DNA from: Bacteroidota bacterium
GTDB lineage: Bacteria; Bacteroidota; Bacteroidia; UBA7662; CANHCV01
DNA length: 64,000 nucleotides
Assembly: GCA_947501265.1 (NCBI GenBank)
Contig: CANMVY010000011.1
Coordinates: 22,042-86,041, forward strand
Direction: 5' to 3'
A program made the position numbers and the translations under genes. The first letter of the stretch is position 1, and each line of letters starts with the position of its first letter. The notes beneath the pieces were generated by a model. The model saw nothing but the letters and a program-made list of their open reading frames with translations. It was not told the DNA's origin and made no database searches. Below are positions 55,280 through 63,614 of the stretch, in pieces.

Positions 55280-56020
55280 TTATTCAATGATTCCTTCTGC
55301 TTTCAAATAGCGCATGCAGGCATTTTGTTCGGCTTCTTTTTTCGAAAAATCCATGCCTTCTGCGACCGAAATCCCATCCAAGCACAAAGCAAGGGTAAAA
55401 TGTTTTTTAGCACCGGCGTGTTGAATCTTCACTAGTTCGAAAGATACTTGTTTATTGTTTCGTTGAGCCCATTCGAATAACCGACTTTTGTAATTTTCAT
55501 CAACCCGTTCCAACTCATCAAAATCGATGTAGTGGCCAATGATTTTTTGGGAGATGAACTGATGAACGGCATCATATCCACGATCGAGGTAAATGGCAGC
55601 GATAAATGCCTCATAAACATCGGCTTGCATGGAAACCGTTAGTTGTGTTTTTTGGTGAATGGCATCAAATTGAAGCTGTTGTGCCAACCCCATTCGTTGC
55701 GACAGGGAGGAGTGATTTTTAGTTGATACGGCCTTGGCTCGCATTTCGGTTAGAAAACCCTCGTCCCGATTTGGATATTTTCGGAACAGTAAATCGGCCA
55801 TCACCAAATCGATAACCGCATCGCCGAGAAACTCCAGTCGTTCATTGTGCGGAACCCGATCTTTGGATCGAGACGCCATGGAGGAATGAGTAAGTGCGGC
55901 TTTAAATAGCGAAAGTCTTTTGGGGTATAAACCGGTTAAGTGAAAAACGGTTTTTGCCAATTGCTGCTCATCCGTTGTACGGCTGATGTGTCGAAAACGA
56001 AGATGAAGAGGAATTCGCAT
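55280..56020 (-). CDS. rnc: Ribonuclease III
   Basis: 246 residues. Cleaves double-stranded RNA in rRNA and mRNA processing. The catalytic signature NERLEFLGDAVI (residues 59-70; Glu63 and Asp67) is intact and the second acidic site is in MQADVYEAFIAAIYLDRG. A dsRNA-binding domain fills the C-terminus (about 165-246; ENYKSRLFEWAQRNNK to KKEAEQNACMRYL). It lies 8 nt after fabF and before murF-alr; acpP-fabF-rnc is a widespread order. Confidence 0.96.
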   Translation of the reverse strand: MRIPLHLRFRHISRTTDEQQLAKTVFHLTGLYPKRLSLFKAALTHSSMASRSKDRVPHNERLEFLGDAVIDLVMADLLFRKYPNRDEGFLTEMRAKAVSTKNHSSLSQRMGLAQQLQFDAIHQKTQLTVSMQADVYEAFIAAIYLDRGYDAVHQFISQKIIGHYIDFDELERVDENYKSRLFEWAQRNNKQVSFELVKIQHAGAKKHFTLALCLDGISVAEGMDFSKKEAEQNACMRYLKAEGIIE

Positions 56021-56028
56021 GAGCCAAA

Positions 56029-57282
56029 TTAGGGCTCGTATTTTTTGAAAATCACCGAAGCATTGTGCCCGCCAAATCCGAAAGTGTTGGAAAGGGCTGC
56101 TCGAACCGTTCTTTTATGTGCGGTGTTGAGTGTTAAATTCAAACGACTATCCAAATCAGGATCAACGGTTTCGTGGTTGATGGTTGGTGGAATAATGTTG
56201 TTTTGAATGGATAAAATGGAGGCAATACCTTCAACAGCTCCAGCAGCACCCAAGAGGTGGCCGGTCATTGATTTTGTAGAACTGATGTTCAATTGGTAAG
56301 CACTTTCTCCAAATACGGAGATGATGGCTTTGGTTTCAGCAACATCACCGAGAGGGGTTGATGTTCCGTGTACATTGATGTAATCAATATCGCTTGGCAA
56401 TAATTTGGCATCTTCCAAGGCTGATTTCATCACATTGGATGCCCCAAGTCCTTCGGGATGTGGAGCAGTAAGGTGATAAGCGTCGGCAGATGCTCCTCCG
56501 CCGGCTAATTCGGCGTAAATTTTTGCTCCACGAGCGGTAGCGTGTTCCAAGGTTTCTAGGACGATGCAACCGGCGCCTTCTCCCAAAACGAAACCATCGC
56601 GGTTTAGATCGAAGGGGCGAGAAGCGTTTTTCGGACTATCGTTTCGCTCGGAGAGCGCTTTCATCGCGTTGAATCCTCCAACTCCTGCTTCGTTTACTGC
56701 TGCTTCGGATCCACCAGAAATGATGATGTCGGCCTTGCCTGCACGTAGGTACATCAAGGAGTCAAGCAGGGCATTGGTGGCAGAGGCGCAAGCGGATACG
56801 GTGGCAAAATTGGGACCTCGAAATCCGAATCGCATGGAAATGTGTCCAGGAGCGATATCGGAAATCATTTTTGGAATGAAAAATGGATTGAAACGTGGGG
56901 TTCCGTCTCCTTGTGCATAAGCAATGCATTCATTTTGAAAGGTAAATAACCCTCCAATTCCCGATCCCCAAATGACCCCAACTCGATCTGGGTTGTAAGA
57001 ACCCTCGGTTAATTGGGCATCATCTACCGCCTGTTGAGCGGCAGCAATGGCATAATGAGTAAAAGGATCCATCTTACGGAGTTCCTTCTTGTCGATGTAC
57101 TCCGATGGATCGAATCCTTTTACTTCACACGCGAATCTCGTTTTGAATTTAGAGGCATCGAATTTGGTAATCATATCTGCACCACTTACCCCCTGGATAA
57201 GGTTGTTCCAAAATTCGGCTACAGAATTACCCAGTGGAGTAATTGCACCTAAACCGGTTACAACAATGCGACGCTCAGTCAT
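56029..57282 (-). CDS. fabF: 3-oxoacyl-ACP synthase II
   Basis: 417 residues. Elongating condensing enzyme of fatty acid synthesis. Active-site Cys in VSACASATNALLDS, His in VHGTSTPLGD, His in KSMTGHLLGAAGAVEG, and C-terminal NTFGFGGHNASV. The first ATG of the family start MTERRIVVTGLGAITPLG is at 57282; the frame extends two codons further to a TTG. 24 nt after acpP. Confidence 0.97.
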   Translation of the reverse strand: MTERRIVVTGLGAITPLGNSVAEFWNNLIQGVSGADMITKFDASKFKTRFACEVKGFDPSEYIDKKELRKMDPFTHYAIAAAQQAVDDAQLTEGSYNPDRVGVIWGSGIGGLFTFQNECIAYAQGDGTPRFNPFFIPKMISDIAPGHISMRFGFRGPNFATVSACASATNALLDSLMYLRAGKADIIISGGSEAAVNEAGVGGFNAMKALSERNDSPKNASRPFDLNRDGFVLGEGAGCIVLETLEHATARGAKIYAELAGGGASADAYHLTAPHPEGLGASNVMKSALEDAKLLPSDIDYINVHGTSTPLGDVAETKAIISVFGESAYQLNISSTKSMTGHLLGAAGAVEGIASILSIQNNIIPPTINHETVDPDLDSRLNLTLNTAHKRTVRAALSNTFGFGGHNASVIFKKYEP

Positions 57283-57306
57283 GCGCAACGAAATTTAAAA
57301 ATGATT

Positions 57307-57543
57307 TTACTTAGCGTTTGCTTCTAAGTATTGGATGGCTGCGCCAACGGTTTGAATTTGCTCAGCTTGATCGTCTGGGATAGAAACATTGAATTCCTTT
57401 TCGAATTCCATGATCAATTCTACAGTGTCCAAAGAATCTGCACCTAAATCGTTGGTGAAGCTTGCATCATTGGTTACTTCGCTTTCATCTACGTTCAATT
57501 TCTCAACGATGATTGCCTTAACGCGATTTGCAATGTCTGACAT
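57307..57543 (-). CDS. acpP: Acyl carrier protein
   Basis: 78 residues, acidic, with phosphopantetheine attachment Ser37 in [18 protein letters not shown]. Carries acyl chains for FabF, FabH and PlsX, which are also encoded here. It leads the acpP-fabF-rnc-murF/alr series. Upstream TAATATTG is one mismatch from the promoter -7 element. Confidence 0.98.
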   Translation of the reverse strand: MSDIANRVKAIIVEKLNVDESEVTNDASFTNDLGADSLDTVELIMEFEKEFNVSIPDDQAEQIQTVGAAIQYLEANAK

Positions 57544-57726
57544 AATGATTTATTTGTGGGTTTGTGGTGCAATATTACCACATTTTAAAAGAACAAACAA
57601 AACATTGAAAATTTTTGCAGGAAAATCCAACATATTTTTGAAAATCAATCCGCAAAAACCCCTCATTTTCAGCTCATTTTAACGAAACTATGTGCAAAAA
57701 ACAGCAAAAAATTTAAATTCGTTTTG

Positions 57727-57734
57727 CATCTTTG
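57727..57734 (+). promoter_or_regulatory. Promoter -7 element of the nuclease gene
   Basis: CATCTTTG followed by C, one mismatch from TAnnTTTG, 21 nt before the GTG at 57756; spacing agrees with the other promoters in the window. Confidence 0.4.
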
Positions 57735-57755
57735 CGTACCTAATTGTTAACCACC

Positions 57756-59150
57756 GTGAAAAAAGTAATCTATTTATTTCTCGTATTAAGCCTCGGATTG
57801 GCTTCTTGCCAAAAAGAAAAAACAATCTGTCCTGAATTGGTGGGTCCCAATGCAGAAAAACAAACCGGTCGTGCAACAAACGACCCGTTGTTTTACAAAA
57901 CACAAGCCTACGCCAATTGGCCAGAAACCTTTGAATCGGGCACGAAAACAGCCTATTCAAATGGAGCAATCACGTTGATTACAGGCATTTGGTCATTGAA
58001 TGATGCGTTGATTGGCACGTCTACCTCTGATCGAAAAATGGGAACAAAATCAGTTCGTATTCAGAACTCTGGTACGGTAGAAATGAATTTTAATTTGACT
58101 AACGGTGCAACCGCCGTTTCGGTAAAGCACGCGAAGTACGGTACCGACGCCAATTCTACGTGGTCTCTTTCCTATTCCACCAATTCTGGATCAACGTGGA
58201 CCGCTCTAGGTTCAACCATTACGACTTCCTCTACGGCATTAACAACAACATCCTTCTCTTTAAATGTAACCGGCAACATTCGTTTTCGCCTCACCAAGCT
58301 TTCCGGTGGCCGATTGAATGTTGATGATTTTTCAGTGGTGGATCAAGGCGGTACATCTGGAGGTGGTTCAACGGGCGGAACCCCAACTCGTGATAACAAT
58401 TTGGAAATGGGAAATCCTTCAGGCGCTACAAATTTGGCAACCAATCTTTCCAATTATTTGCTTTCCAAATCTCAGTACGTAATGAGCTACAACAATGGCC
58501 GAGGTTGCGCCAACTGGGTATCTTGGCACCTGAGCTCGGCTTGGAAAGGTGCTGCAACCCGTTGCGATTGTTTTGCTTCTGAATCCTTGCTTCCAACCGG
58601 TTTTTACAAAGTTCCTTCAACAGCGTACACCAACACCGGTTTCGACCGAGGCCACCTTTGTGCTTCCGACGATCGAGATGGTTCAGCAACCGATAATGCG
58701 GCAACCTTCACCATGTCGAACATGGTTCCTCAAGCTCCCGCCAATAACCAAGGTTTATGGGCTAATTTGGAAGCCTATTGCCGAACACTCATCACCGCAG
58801 GAAATGAATTGTATGTCATTTCCGGTGTCTATGGCTCCGGAGGAACAGGCAGCAACGGTGGAACCACCACCACCATCAACAGCGGTCGTGTTACCGTTCC
58901 TGCTCGTTTGTGGAAAATCATTGTTGTGCTTCCTATTGGTACGGGAGATGCAGCTCGTGTTACTTCTTCTACTCGAGTAATTGCCATCAACGTCCCCAAT
59001 ACCCAAACATCGAACAACAGCACTTGGGGAACTTACCGCACCAGTGTTGATGCCATTGAAACCGCTACCGGCTACAATTTCTTGTCGGCCGTTCCAGCTG
59101 CGGTTCAATCGGTTCTCGAGGCAACCATCGATGCAGGTCCAACGCAGTAA
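57756..59150 (+). CDS. DNA/RNA non-specific endonuclease, secreted lipoprotein
   Basis: 464 residues. The start is GTG at 57756 giving a lipoprotein signal MKKVIYLFLVLSLGLASC with lipid Cys18. Residues ~55-200 form a beta-rich jelly-roll-like domain (WPETFESGTKTAYSNGAI to NVDDFSVVDQG), then a Gly/Thr linker. The nuclease domain (about 215-464) has the beta-beta-alpha-metal motif FDRGHLCAS (DRGH with catalytic His), the metal Asn region MSNMVPQAPANNQGLW and a conserved NGRGCANWVSWHL. It probably degrades extracellular nucleic acids for nutrient use. Adjacent genes are unrelated; a bidirectional terminator follows. Confidence 0.9.
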   Translation: MKKVIYLFLVLSLGLASCQKEKTICPELVGPNAEKQTGRATNDPLFYKTQAYANWPETFESGTKTAYSNGAITLITGIWSLNDALIGTSTSDRKMGTKSVRIQNSGTVEMNFNLTNGATAVSVKHAKYGTDANSTWSLSYSTNSGSTWTALGSTITTSSTALTTTSFSLNVTGNIRFRLTKLSGGRLNVDDFSVVDQGGTSGGGSTGGTPTRDNNLEMGNPSGATNLATNLSNYLLSKSQYVMSYNNGRGCANWVSWHLSSAWKGAATRCDCFASESLLPTGFYKVPSTAYTNTGFDRGHLCASDDRDGSATDNAATFTMSNMVPQAPANNQGLWANLEAYCRTLITAGNELYVISGVYGSGGTGSNGGTTTTINSGRVTVPARLWKIIVVLPIGTGDAARVTSSTRVIAINVPNTQTSNNSTWGTYRTSVDAIETATGYNFLSAVPAAVQSVLEATIDAGPTQ

Positions 59151-59164
59151 TCAGTACGAGTCAT

Positions 59165-59198
59165 AAAAAAAGCCCCGAAGAAATTCGGGGCTTTTTTG
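59165..59198. terminator. Bidirectional terminator between nuclease and cystathionine synthase genes
   Basis: Stem GCCCCGAA/TTCGGGGC (59172-59191) with GAAA loop, flanked by seven As and six or more Ts, so it works in both directions. Confidence 0.93.
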
Positions 59199-59210
59199 TA
59201 GTGATTGATT

Positions 59211-60371
59211 TTAAATTAAATCAAGCGCTTGAGCAACATCATCCAATAAATCTTGGGTGTCTTCAACTCCAATGCTTAATCGCAACAAACCATCTACCAC
59301 CCCGGCTTTTCTTCGCTCTTCTGCAGGAATGGATGCGTGGGTCATACTGGCAGGATGGTTCACCAAACTTTCAACGCCACCCAAACTTTCGGCCAAAGAA
59401 AATACGCGAACCGACGTGGCGAATTTCATGGCGGCGCCATAATCATCGCCCTTGAGGGTAAATGAAACCATGCCGCCGAAATCCTTCATCTGTTTCTTGG
59501 CGATTTCATGTCCGTCATGATCTTCGAAGCCAGGCCAGTATACTCGGCCTACTTTGGGGTGATTTTTCAAAAAATGGGCAATAGCTCGTCCATTTTCGCA
59601 ATGAGCCTTCACCCGAAGATGAAGTGTTTTAATTCCTCTCAAAACCAAAAAACTATCCATAGGCCCAGGAGTTGCTCCACAAGAATTATGAATGAAGGCC
59701 AGTTTTTCGTGCAAGTCATCCCGATCGGTGATTAATGCACCCATCACCACATCCGAGTGTCCGCCCAAGTATTTTGTGGCAGAGTGCATCACAATATCTG
59801 CTCCCAAAGCAATTGGATTTTGAAGGGCTGGTGAAGCAAAGGTGTTATCGATCGCCAACAGCAAGTTGTGTTTTTTGGCGATTTCCGATGCAGCGGCGAT
59901 ATCTACCATCTTTAACATGGGATTCGAAGGTGTTTCGATCCAAAGTAATTTGGTGTTATCGTTCAGGTGTTCGTAGATGTGGGTGATATCGTGGAGGTTA
60001 ATGTAGTGGAATTTGATTCCATAGTTTTCAAAAACCTTGCTGAACATCCGGTAAGAACCGCCGTACAAGTCGTTCCCGGTAATTACCTCATCACCAGGGC
60101 GAAGCAATTTGATTACCGCATCGATGGCACCCATACCTGAGCTAAAGCATAACGCATGTTCTGCTCCTTCCAAGGCCGCAAGTGCTCCTTCCAGTTGGGA
60201 ACGGGTTGGGTTTTTTCCTCTTGCATAGGCATACCCTTTGTGTTTTCCAGGATATTCTTGTACAAAGGTTGAAGTTTGATAAATTGGCGTCATGATGGCT
60301 CCTGTCGTGGGATCAGGGAAAACCCCAGCGTGGATGCATTTGGTGCCAAAACCAGATTTTTTATGGTCCAT
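59211..60371 (-). CDS. Cystathionine gamma-synthase / beta-lyase type PLP enzyme
   Basis: 386 residues. Cys/Met metabolism PLP family. The PLP lysine is in HSATKYLGGHSDVVMG; other signatures are GYAYARGKNPTRSQLE, SSGMGAI, IETPSNP, and SLGGVESLVNHPASMTH. The family covers cystathionine gamma-synthase, gamma-lyase and beta-lyase, which cannot be separated by eye; the SLGGVESL form fits CGS or CGL. The ATG at 60371 is chosen; longer frames run into purH. It starts 11 nt after purH stops. Confidence 0.9.
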   Translation of the reverse strand: MDHKKSGFGTKCIHAGVFPDPTTGAIMTPIYQTSTFVQEYPGKHKGYAYARGKNPTRSQLEGALAALEGAEHALCFSSGMGAIDAVIKLLRPGDEVITGNDLYGGSYRMFSKVFENYGIKFHYINLHDITHIYEHLNDNTKLLWIETPSNPMLKMVDIAAASEIAKKHNLLLAIDNTFASPALQNPIALGADIVMHSATKYLGGHSDVVMGALITDRDDLHEKLAFIHNSCGATPGPMDSFLVLRGIKTLHLRVKAHCENGRAIAHFLKNHPKVGRVYWPGFEDHDGHEIAKKQMKDFGGMVSFTLKGDDYGAAMKFATSVRVFSLAESLGGVESLVNHPASMTHASIPAEERRKAGVVDGLLRLSIGVEDTQDLLDDVAQALDLI

Positions 60372-60382
60372 GAGTTTGTTTT

Positions 60383-61903
60383 TTAATGGCGGAAATGTCG
60401 ATGGCCGGTAAAGACCATTTTCATGTGATGTTGATTGCAATAGTTGATGGATTCTTCGTCTTTTACCGATCCTCCAGGCTGGATGATGCATTGGATTCCC
60501 GACTTATGGGCTTCCTCTACGCTATCGGCAAATGGGAAGAACGCGTCGGAAGCTAAAACGGCATCTTGAGTGTCAAAACCAAACGATTTCGCTTTATGAA
60601 TGGCCTGTTTTAGGGCATCGATTCGCGAGGTTTGTCCCGTTCCAGATCCAATGAGCTGTTGGTTTTTCACCAAAACAATGGCGTTACTTTTGGTGTGTTT
60701 CACCAAAATATTTGCGAAGAGCAAGTCCTGAATTTCTTCAGACGTTGGTTTTTCGTTGGTTTTTAAATTTAAATCGGCCTCGGTTACCACTTTGGTGTCG
60801 TAATCTTGCTGAATTACTCCATCCAATAGCGATTTAAATTGAGAGGTTAATTCAAGTTTTTTGTTCTGCTGAAGGATGATGCGCTTTTCTTTTTTCTTTA
60901 AATAATCCAATGCATCAGGCGCATACGACGGTGCTACCAAAATTTCGTAGAAAATTTTATCGATTTCTTGAGCCGTTGCCAAATCAATTTCGCGGTTAAA
61001 GGCGATGATTCCTCCGAATGCAGAAACGGGGTCGCCCGCCAAAGCATCGTGCCAGGCCTCCAAAACCGTTGGCCGAACGGCCAATCCACAAGCGTTGTTG
61101 TGTTTAATGATGCCGCAAACGCAACCTGAAAAATCTTGGATCAATTGCAAAGCGGCATCCAAATCGAGCAGGTTATTGTAGCTTAATTGTTTACCATTGA
61201 GAAAAGTAACAATGGAATTCAAGTCGCCGTAAAAAGTTGCTTTTTGGTGGGGATTTTCGCCGTAACGAAGGGATTCACCAACAGAAACCGATTTTTTAAA
61301 TCCGGGGACTTGGGTGTTGGCCTGGAACCAATTGAAAATGGCCGCATCGTAGTGGGAAGAAACATGGAAAGCCTTTGCGGCCAAGGTTTGGCGTTGCTCC
61401 AACGTTGTTTTTCCCTCTTGCTCGGTAAGAATTTGGAGCAAATCGGAATATTCGTTGTTCGAACCGATGATCACCGTATCGGCGTGGTTTTTCGCTCCTG
61501 CTCGAATCAAACTGATTCCTCCGATGTCAATTTTTTCGATGATGGAGGAATGGCTCGCACCGGAAGCAACGGTATCTTCGAAAGGATACAAATCCACCAC
61601 CACCAAATCGATGGTTGGAATGGAATATTCGTTCAACTGTTCGAGATCGTTCGCCTCATTTCTCCGTGCTAAAATGCCCCCGAAAACGGCAGGATGCAAG
61701 GTTTTCACCCGTCCACCCAAAATGCTAGGAAAGCCCGTTATGTCTTCAACAGCCACGGTGTTTACCCCTAATGGGGTGAGGTAATCCAAGGTTCCACCGG
61801 TGGTGTAAACGGTAATTCCAAGGTTTTTTAAAGCAGCAGCAATTTCCGAAAATCCATCTTTATGGTAGATGGAAATGAGGGCGGTTTCAATTTTTTTCAG
61901 CAT
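60383..61903 (-). CDS. purH: Bifunctional AICAR transformylase / IMP cyclohydrolase
   Basis: 506 residues. The last two steps of purine synthesis to IMP. N-terminal MGS-like IMP cyclohydrolase (LKKIETALISIYHKDGFSE, GGTLDYL, FPSILGGRVKTLHPA) and C-terminal transformylase with KHNNACG, DAFFPFADSVEEAH and the GHRHFRH end. Length is normal. A complete promoter ends 3 nt before the ATG, implying a leaderless mRNA. The ATG at 61903 fits the family; a TTG at 61909 is less likely. Confidence 0.96.
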   Translation of the reverse strand: MLKKIETALISIYHKDGFSEIAAALKNLGITVYTTGGTLDYLTPLGVNTVAVEDITGFPSILGGRVKTLHPAVFGGILARRNEANDLEQLNEYSIPTIDLVVVDLYPFEDTVASGASHSSIIEKIDIGGISLIRAGAKNHADTVIIGSNNEYSDLLQILTEQEGKTTLEQRQTLAAKAFHVSSHYDAAIFNWFQANTQVPGFKKSVSVGESLRYGENPHQKATFYGDLNSIVTFLNGKQLSYNNLLDLDAALQLIQDFSGCVCGIIKHNNACGLAVRPTVLEAWHDALAGDPVSAFGGIIAFNREIDLATAQEIDKIFYEILVAPSYAPDALDYLKKKEKRIILQQNKKLELTSQFKSLLDGVIQQDYDTKVVTEADLNLKTNEKPTSEEIQDLLFANILVKHTKSNAIVLVKNQQLIGSGTGQTSRIDALKQAIHKAKSFGFDTQDAVLASDAFFPFADSVEEAHKSGIQCIIQPGGSVKDEESINYCNQHHMKMVFTGHRHFRH

Positions 61904-61906
61904 GTA

Positions 61907-61937
61907 CAAAGGTAGAAATTGCCCCCTCGATTCCCAA
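61907..61937 (-). promoter_or_regulatory. Predicted promoter of purH
   Basis: On the minus strand TTG (61937-61935), 20-nt gap, TACCTTTG (61914-61907); the ATG begins 4 nt further at 61903. Transcription would start at or next to the start codon. Confidence 0.55.
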
Positions 61938-61995
61938 CCAAAAAAATAAATTCAATTTTTTTTTGGGAAACATGACACATATATAAAATTTCTTT

Positions 61996-62003
61996 TATCT
62001 TTG
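61996..62003 (+). promoter_or_regulatory. Promoter -7 element of the response regulator gene
   Basis: TATCTTTG followed by T, exact TAnnTTTG, 19 nt before the ATG at 62023. TTTTG at 61961 is 30 nt upstream, longer than the usual spacing. Confidence 0.45.
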
Positions 62004-62022
62004 TGAACACGAATTCCACAAC

Positions 62023-62391
62023 ATGTCAGAAAAGAAACGAGTATTGATCATTGAAGACGATGAGTTGTTACGCACCTCGCTTCAGTTTTTTCTTTCTTCA
62101 AAATCGTACGAAGTGCTTGAAGCGGAAAATGGGTTTCAGGCTATTGAAATATTAGCAACGAACACCGTTTCAGCAATCGTTACTGATTTGAACATGCCCA
62201 ACATGAGCGGCACGGCCTTCATCAAACACCTTCGGGAAACGATGAAATTAGACGTGCCCATTTTGGTGTTAACGGCCATGGGTAACGAGCGGTCCGAGCT
62301 GGAATCGTTTCATTTGGGTGCCAACGATTTCATTGCAAAGCCCTTTAGTCCTTCTGTTTTACAATTGCGTCTTGAAAAATTATTAAAGTGA
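62023..62391 (+). CDS. Single-domain response regulator (receiver only)
   Basis: 122 residues, CheY-like receiver without output domain. The acidic pocket is Glu11/Asp12/Asp13, phosphoacceptor Asp55 (VTDLNMP), Thr84 (VLTAMG) and Lys106 (AKPFSP), all intact. It must act by protein contact. It overlaps the next gene (GTGA), so it is coupled to an outer-membrane barrel protein and a membrane protein; no histidine kinase is in the window. Confidence 0.93.
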   Translation: MSEKKRVLIIEDDELLRTSLQFFLSSKSYEVLEAENGFQAIEILATNTVSAIVTDLNMPNMSGTAFIKHLRETMKLDVPILVLTAMGNERSELESFHLGANDFIAKPFSPSVLQLRLEKLLK

Positions 62392-63614
62392 GATTTTCCT
62401 TCTTTCTGATTTTTTTCCTTTTCTCAGGATTCGTTTTCGCCCAGAATTCGGCGGCCGATTCCCTGTTTACGCTTGCGCAAAAAGCATATCAGGCAGGACA
62501 GATGAAAGAGGCGTTGGCAAAAGCCAAAATGCTTATGAAGGAAGATGGGTCGATGAAGAATTACGACCATGCTACCCTATCTAGTCGAATTTTTCTAGCC
62601 AACGGTTTTTACGAAAAGGCCGATTCTTTGATTGTACCATTTTGGAAAGCGGATGCCCCAAATGTTGAGATTCTCGAACTGAAATGGCGAATTCAAGCAT
62701 CTAAGAATGATTGGACCGCAGCCAGGAAATGGGCTGAAATGGGACTTCAATCGTTTCCTGTTGATTCCGACACTTGGAATTGGCGTAAAACGATTTCTTC
62801 TTTTGAGTTAAAAAAAGTTGATGAAGGGTTGGAGGACTGGAAATTGCTTTCCGATTCTCTTCAAAAATCGGATGCTGGGCAAAGTTTGAAAACCGATTTG
62901 CTTCGCCAACTGCCCCGCACTGTGGGAATTCATTGGTGGAATGCGCAAATCAATCAACCTCAACCGTTACCGTGGAATCTTTTTCAGGTTGAATACGGCG
63001 ACCGATCGGGGAAACTTCCTTGGAATGTACGCGGCAGTTATGGAGCATTTTTTGGTTTGCAATCGGTACAATTGGAGGGGGAATGCTACCCTAAATTGGG
63101 TAAAAATGCCTACGGATACCTGCATTTGGGACTTTCACCTTCTGGAGATTTGTTCCCGTTTGCTCGACTTTCGGCCGAATATTTCAAAGCTTTTTCCAAG
63201 GGAGAATGGTCGGCAGGAATGAAACACCTGCGGTATTCTTCTTTGCAAGTAACGTTAGCTACGGCCCACGCAGAGCTCGATTTCGGAAAAGGATTCAACG
63301 TTGGTACGCGCTCATATTTGGGCCTTGCCCAAAACAAAGTTTTTCCTGCACAAGCCGTTTGGCTTAGAAAAAATTGGCCCCAACGCGAACAGTGGGTTCA
63401 AGCCGACTTTCAAGTGGGCCAAATTCCATACGCATGGATTTTCATTCCAGGTTTGGAGCCGGTTTCTTCCGTAAGAACTGGTTTTCAAGCGCAATTGCGC
63501 GTAAAAGATTACTTTTTTGTTCGACCCTTATTGGCGTTTGAACGAGAGGAATATTACCCGGCCCGTTTTCGAAATCGGATCAACTCTCAAATAACCCTTC
63601 AATACCGTTTCTAA
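62388..63614 (+). CDS. YaiO-like outer-membrane barrel protein with TPR-like N-terminus
   Basis: 408 residues starting at GTG (62388) inside the response regulator stop. Signal peptide MRFSFFLIFFLFSGFVFA-Q. Residues ~20-165 are helical repeats (SLFTLAQKAYQAGQMKEALAKAKML and following) like TPRs. Residues ~185-408 form a beta-barrel ending in YRF (EYGDRSGKLPWNV, YPKLGKNAYGYLHLGLSP, RINSQITLQYRF), matching YaiO family proteins, which are linked with polysaccharide export in some Bacteroidota. The coupling with a receiver protein suggests regulated envelope or exopolysaccharide function; that is inference. Confidence 0.82.
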   Translation: MRFSFFLIFFLFSGFVFAQNSAADSLFTLAQKAYQAGQMKEALAKAKMLMKEDGSMKNYDHATLSSRIFLANGFYEKADSLIVPFWKADAPNVEILELKWRIQASKNDWTAARKWAEMGLQSFPVDSDTWNWRKTISSFELKKVDEGLEDWKLLSDSLQKSDAGQSLKTDLLRQLPRTVGIHWWNAQINQPQPLPWNLFQVEYGDRSGKLPWNVRGSYGAFFGLQSVQLEGECYPKLGKNAYGYLHLGLSPSGDLFPFARLSAEYFKAFSKGEWSAGMKHLRYSSLQVTLATAHAELDFGKGFNVGTRSYLGLAQNKVFPAQAVWLRKNWPQREQWVQADFQVGQIPYAWIFIPGLEPVSSVRTGFQAQLRVKDYFFVRPLLAFEREEYYPARFRNRINSQITLQYRF

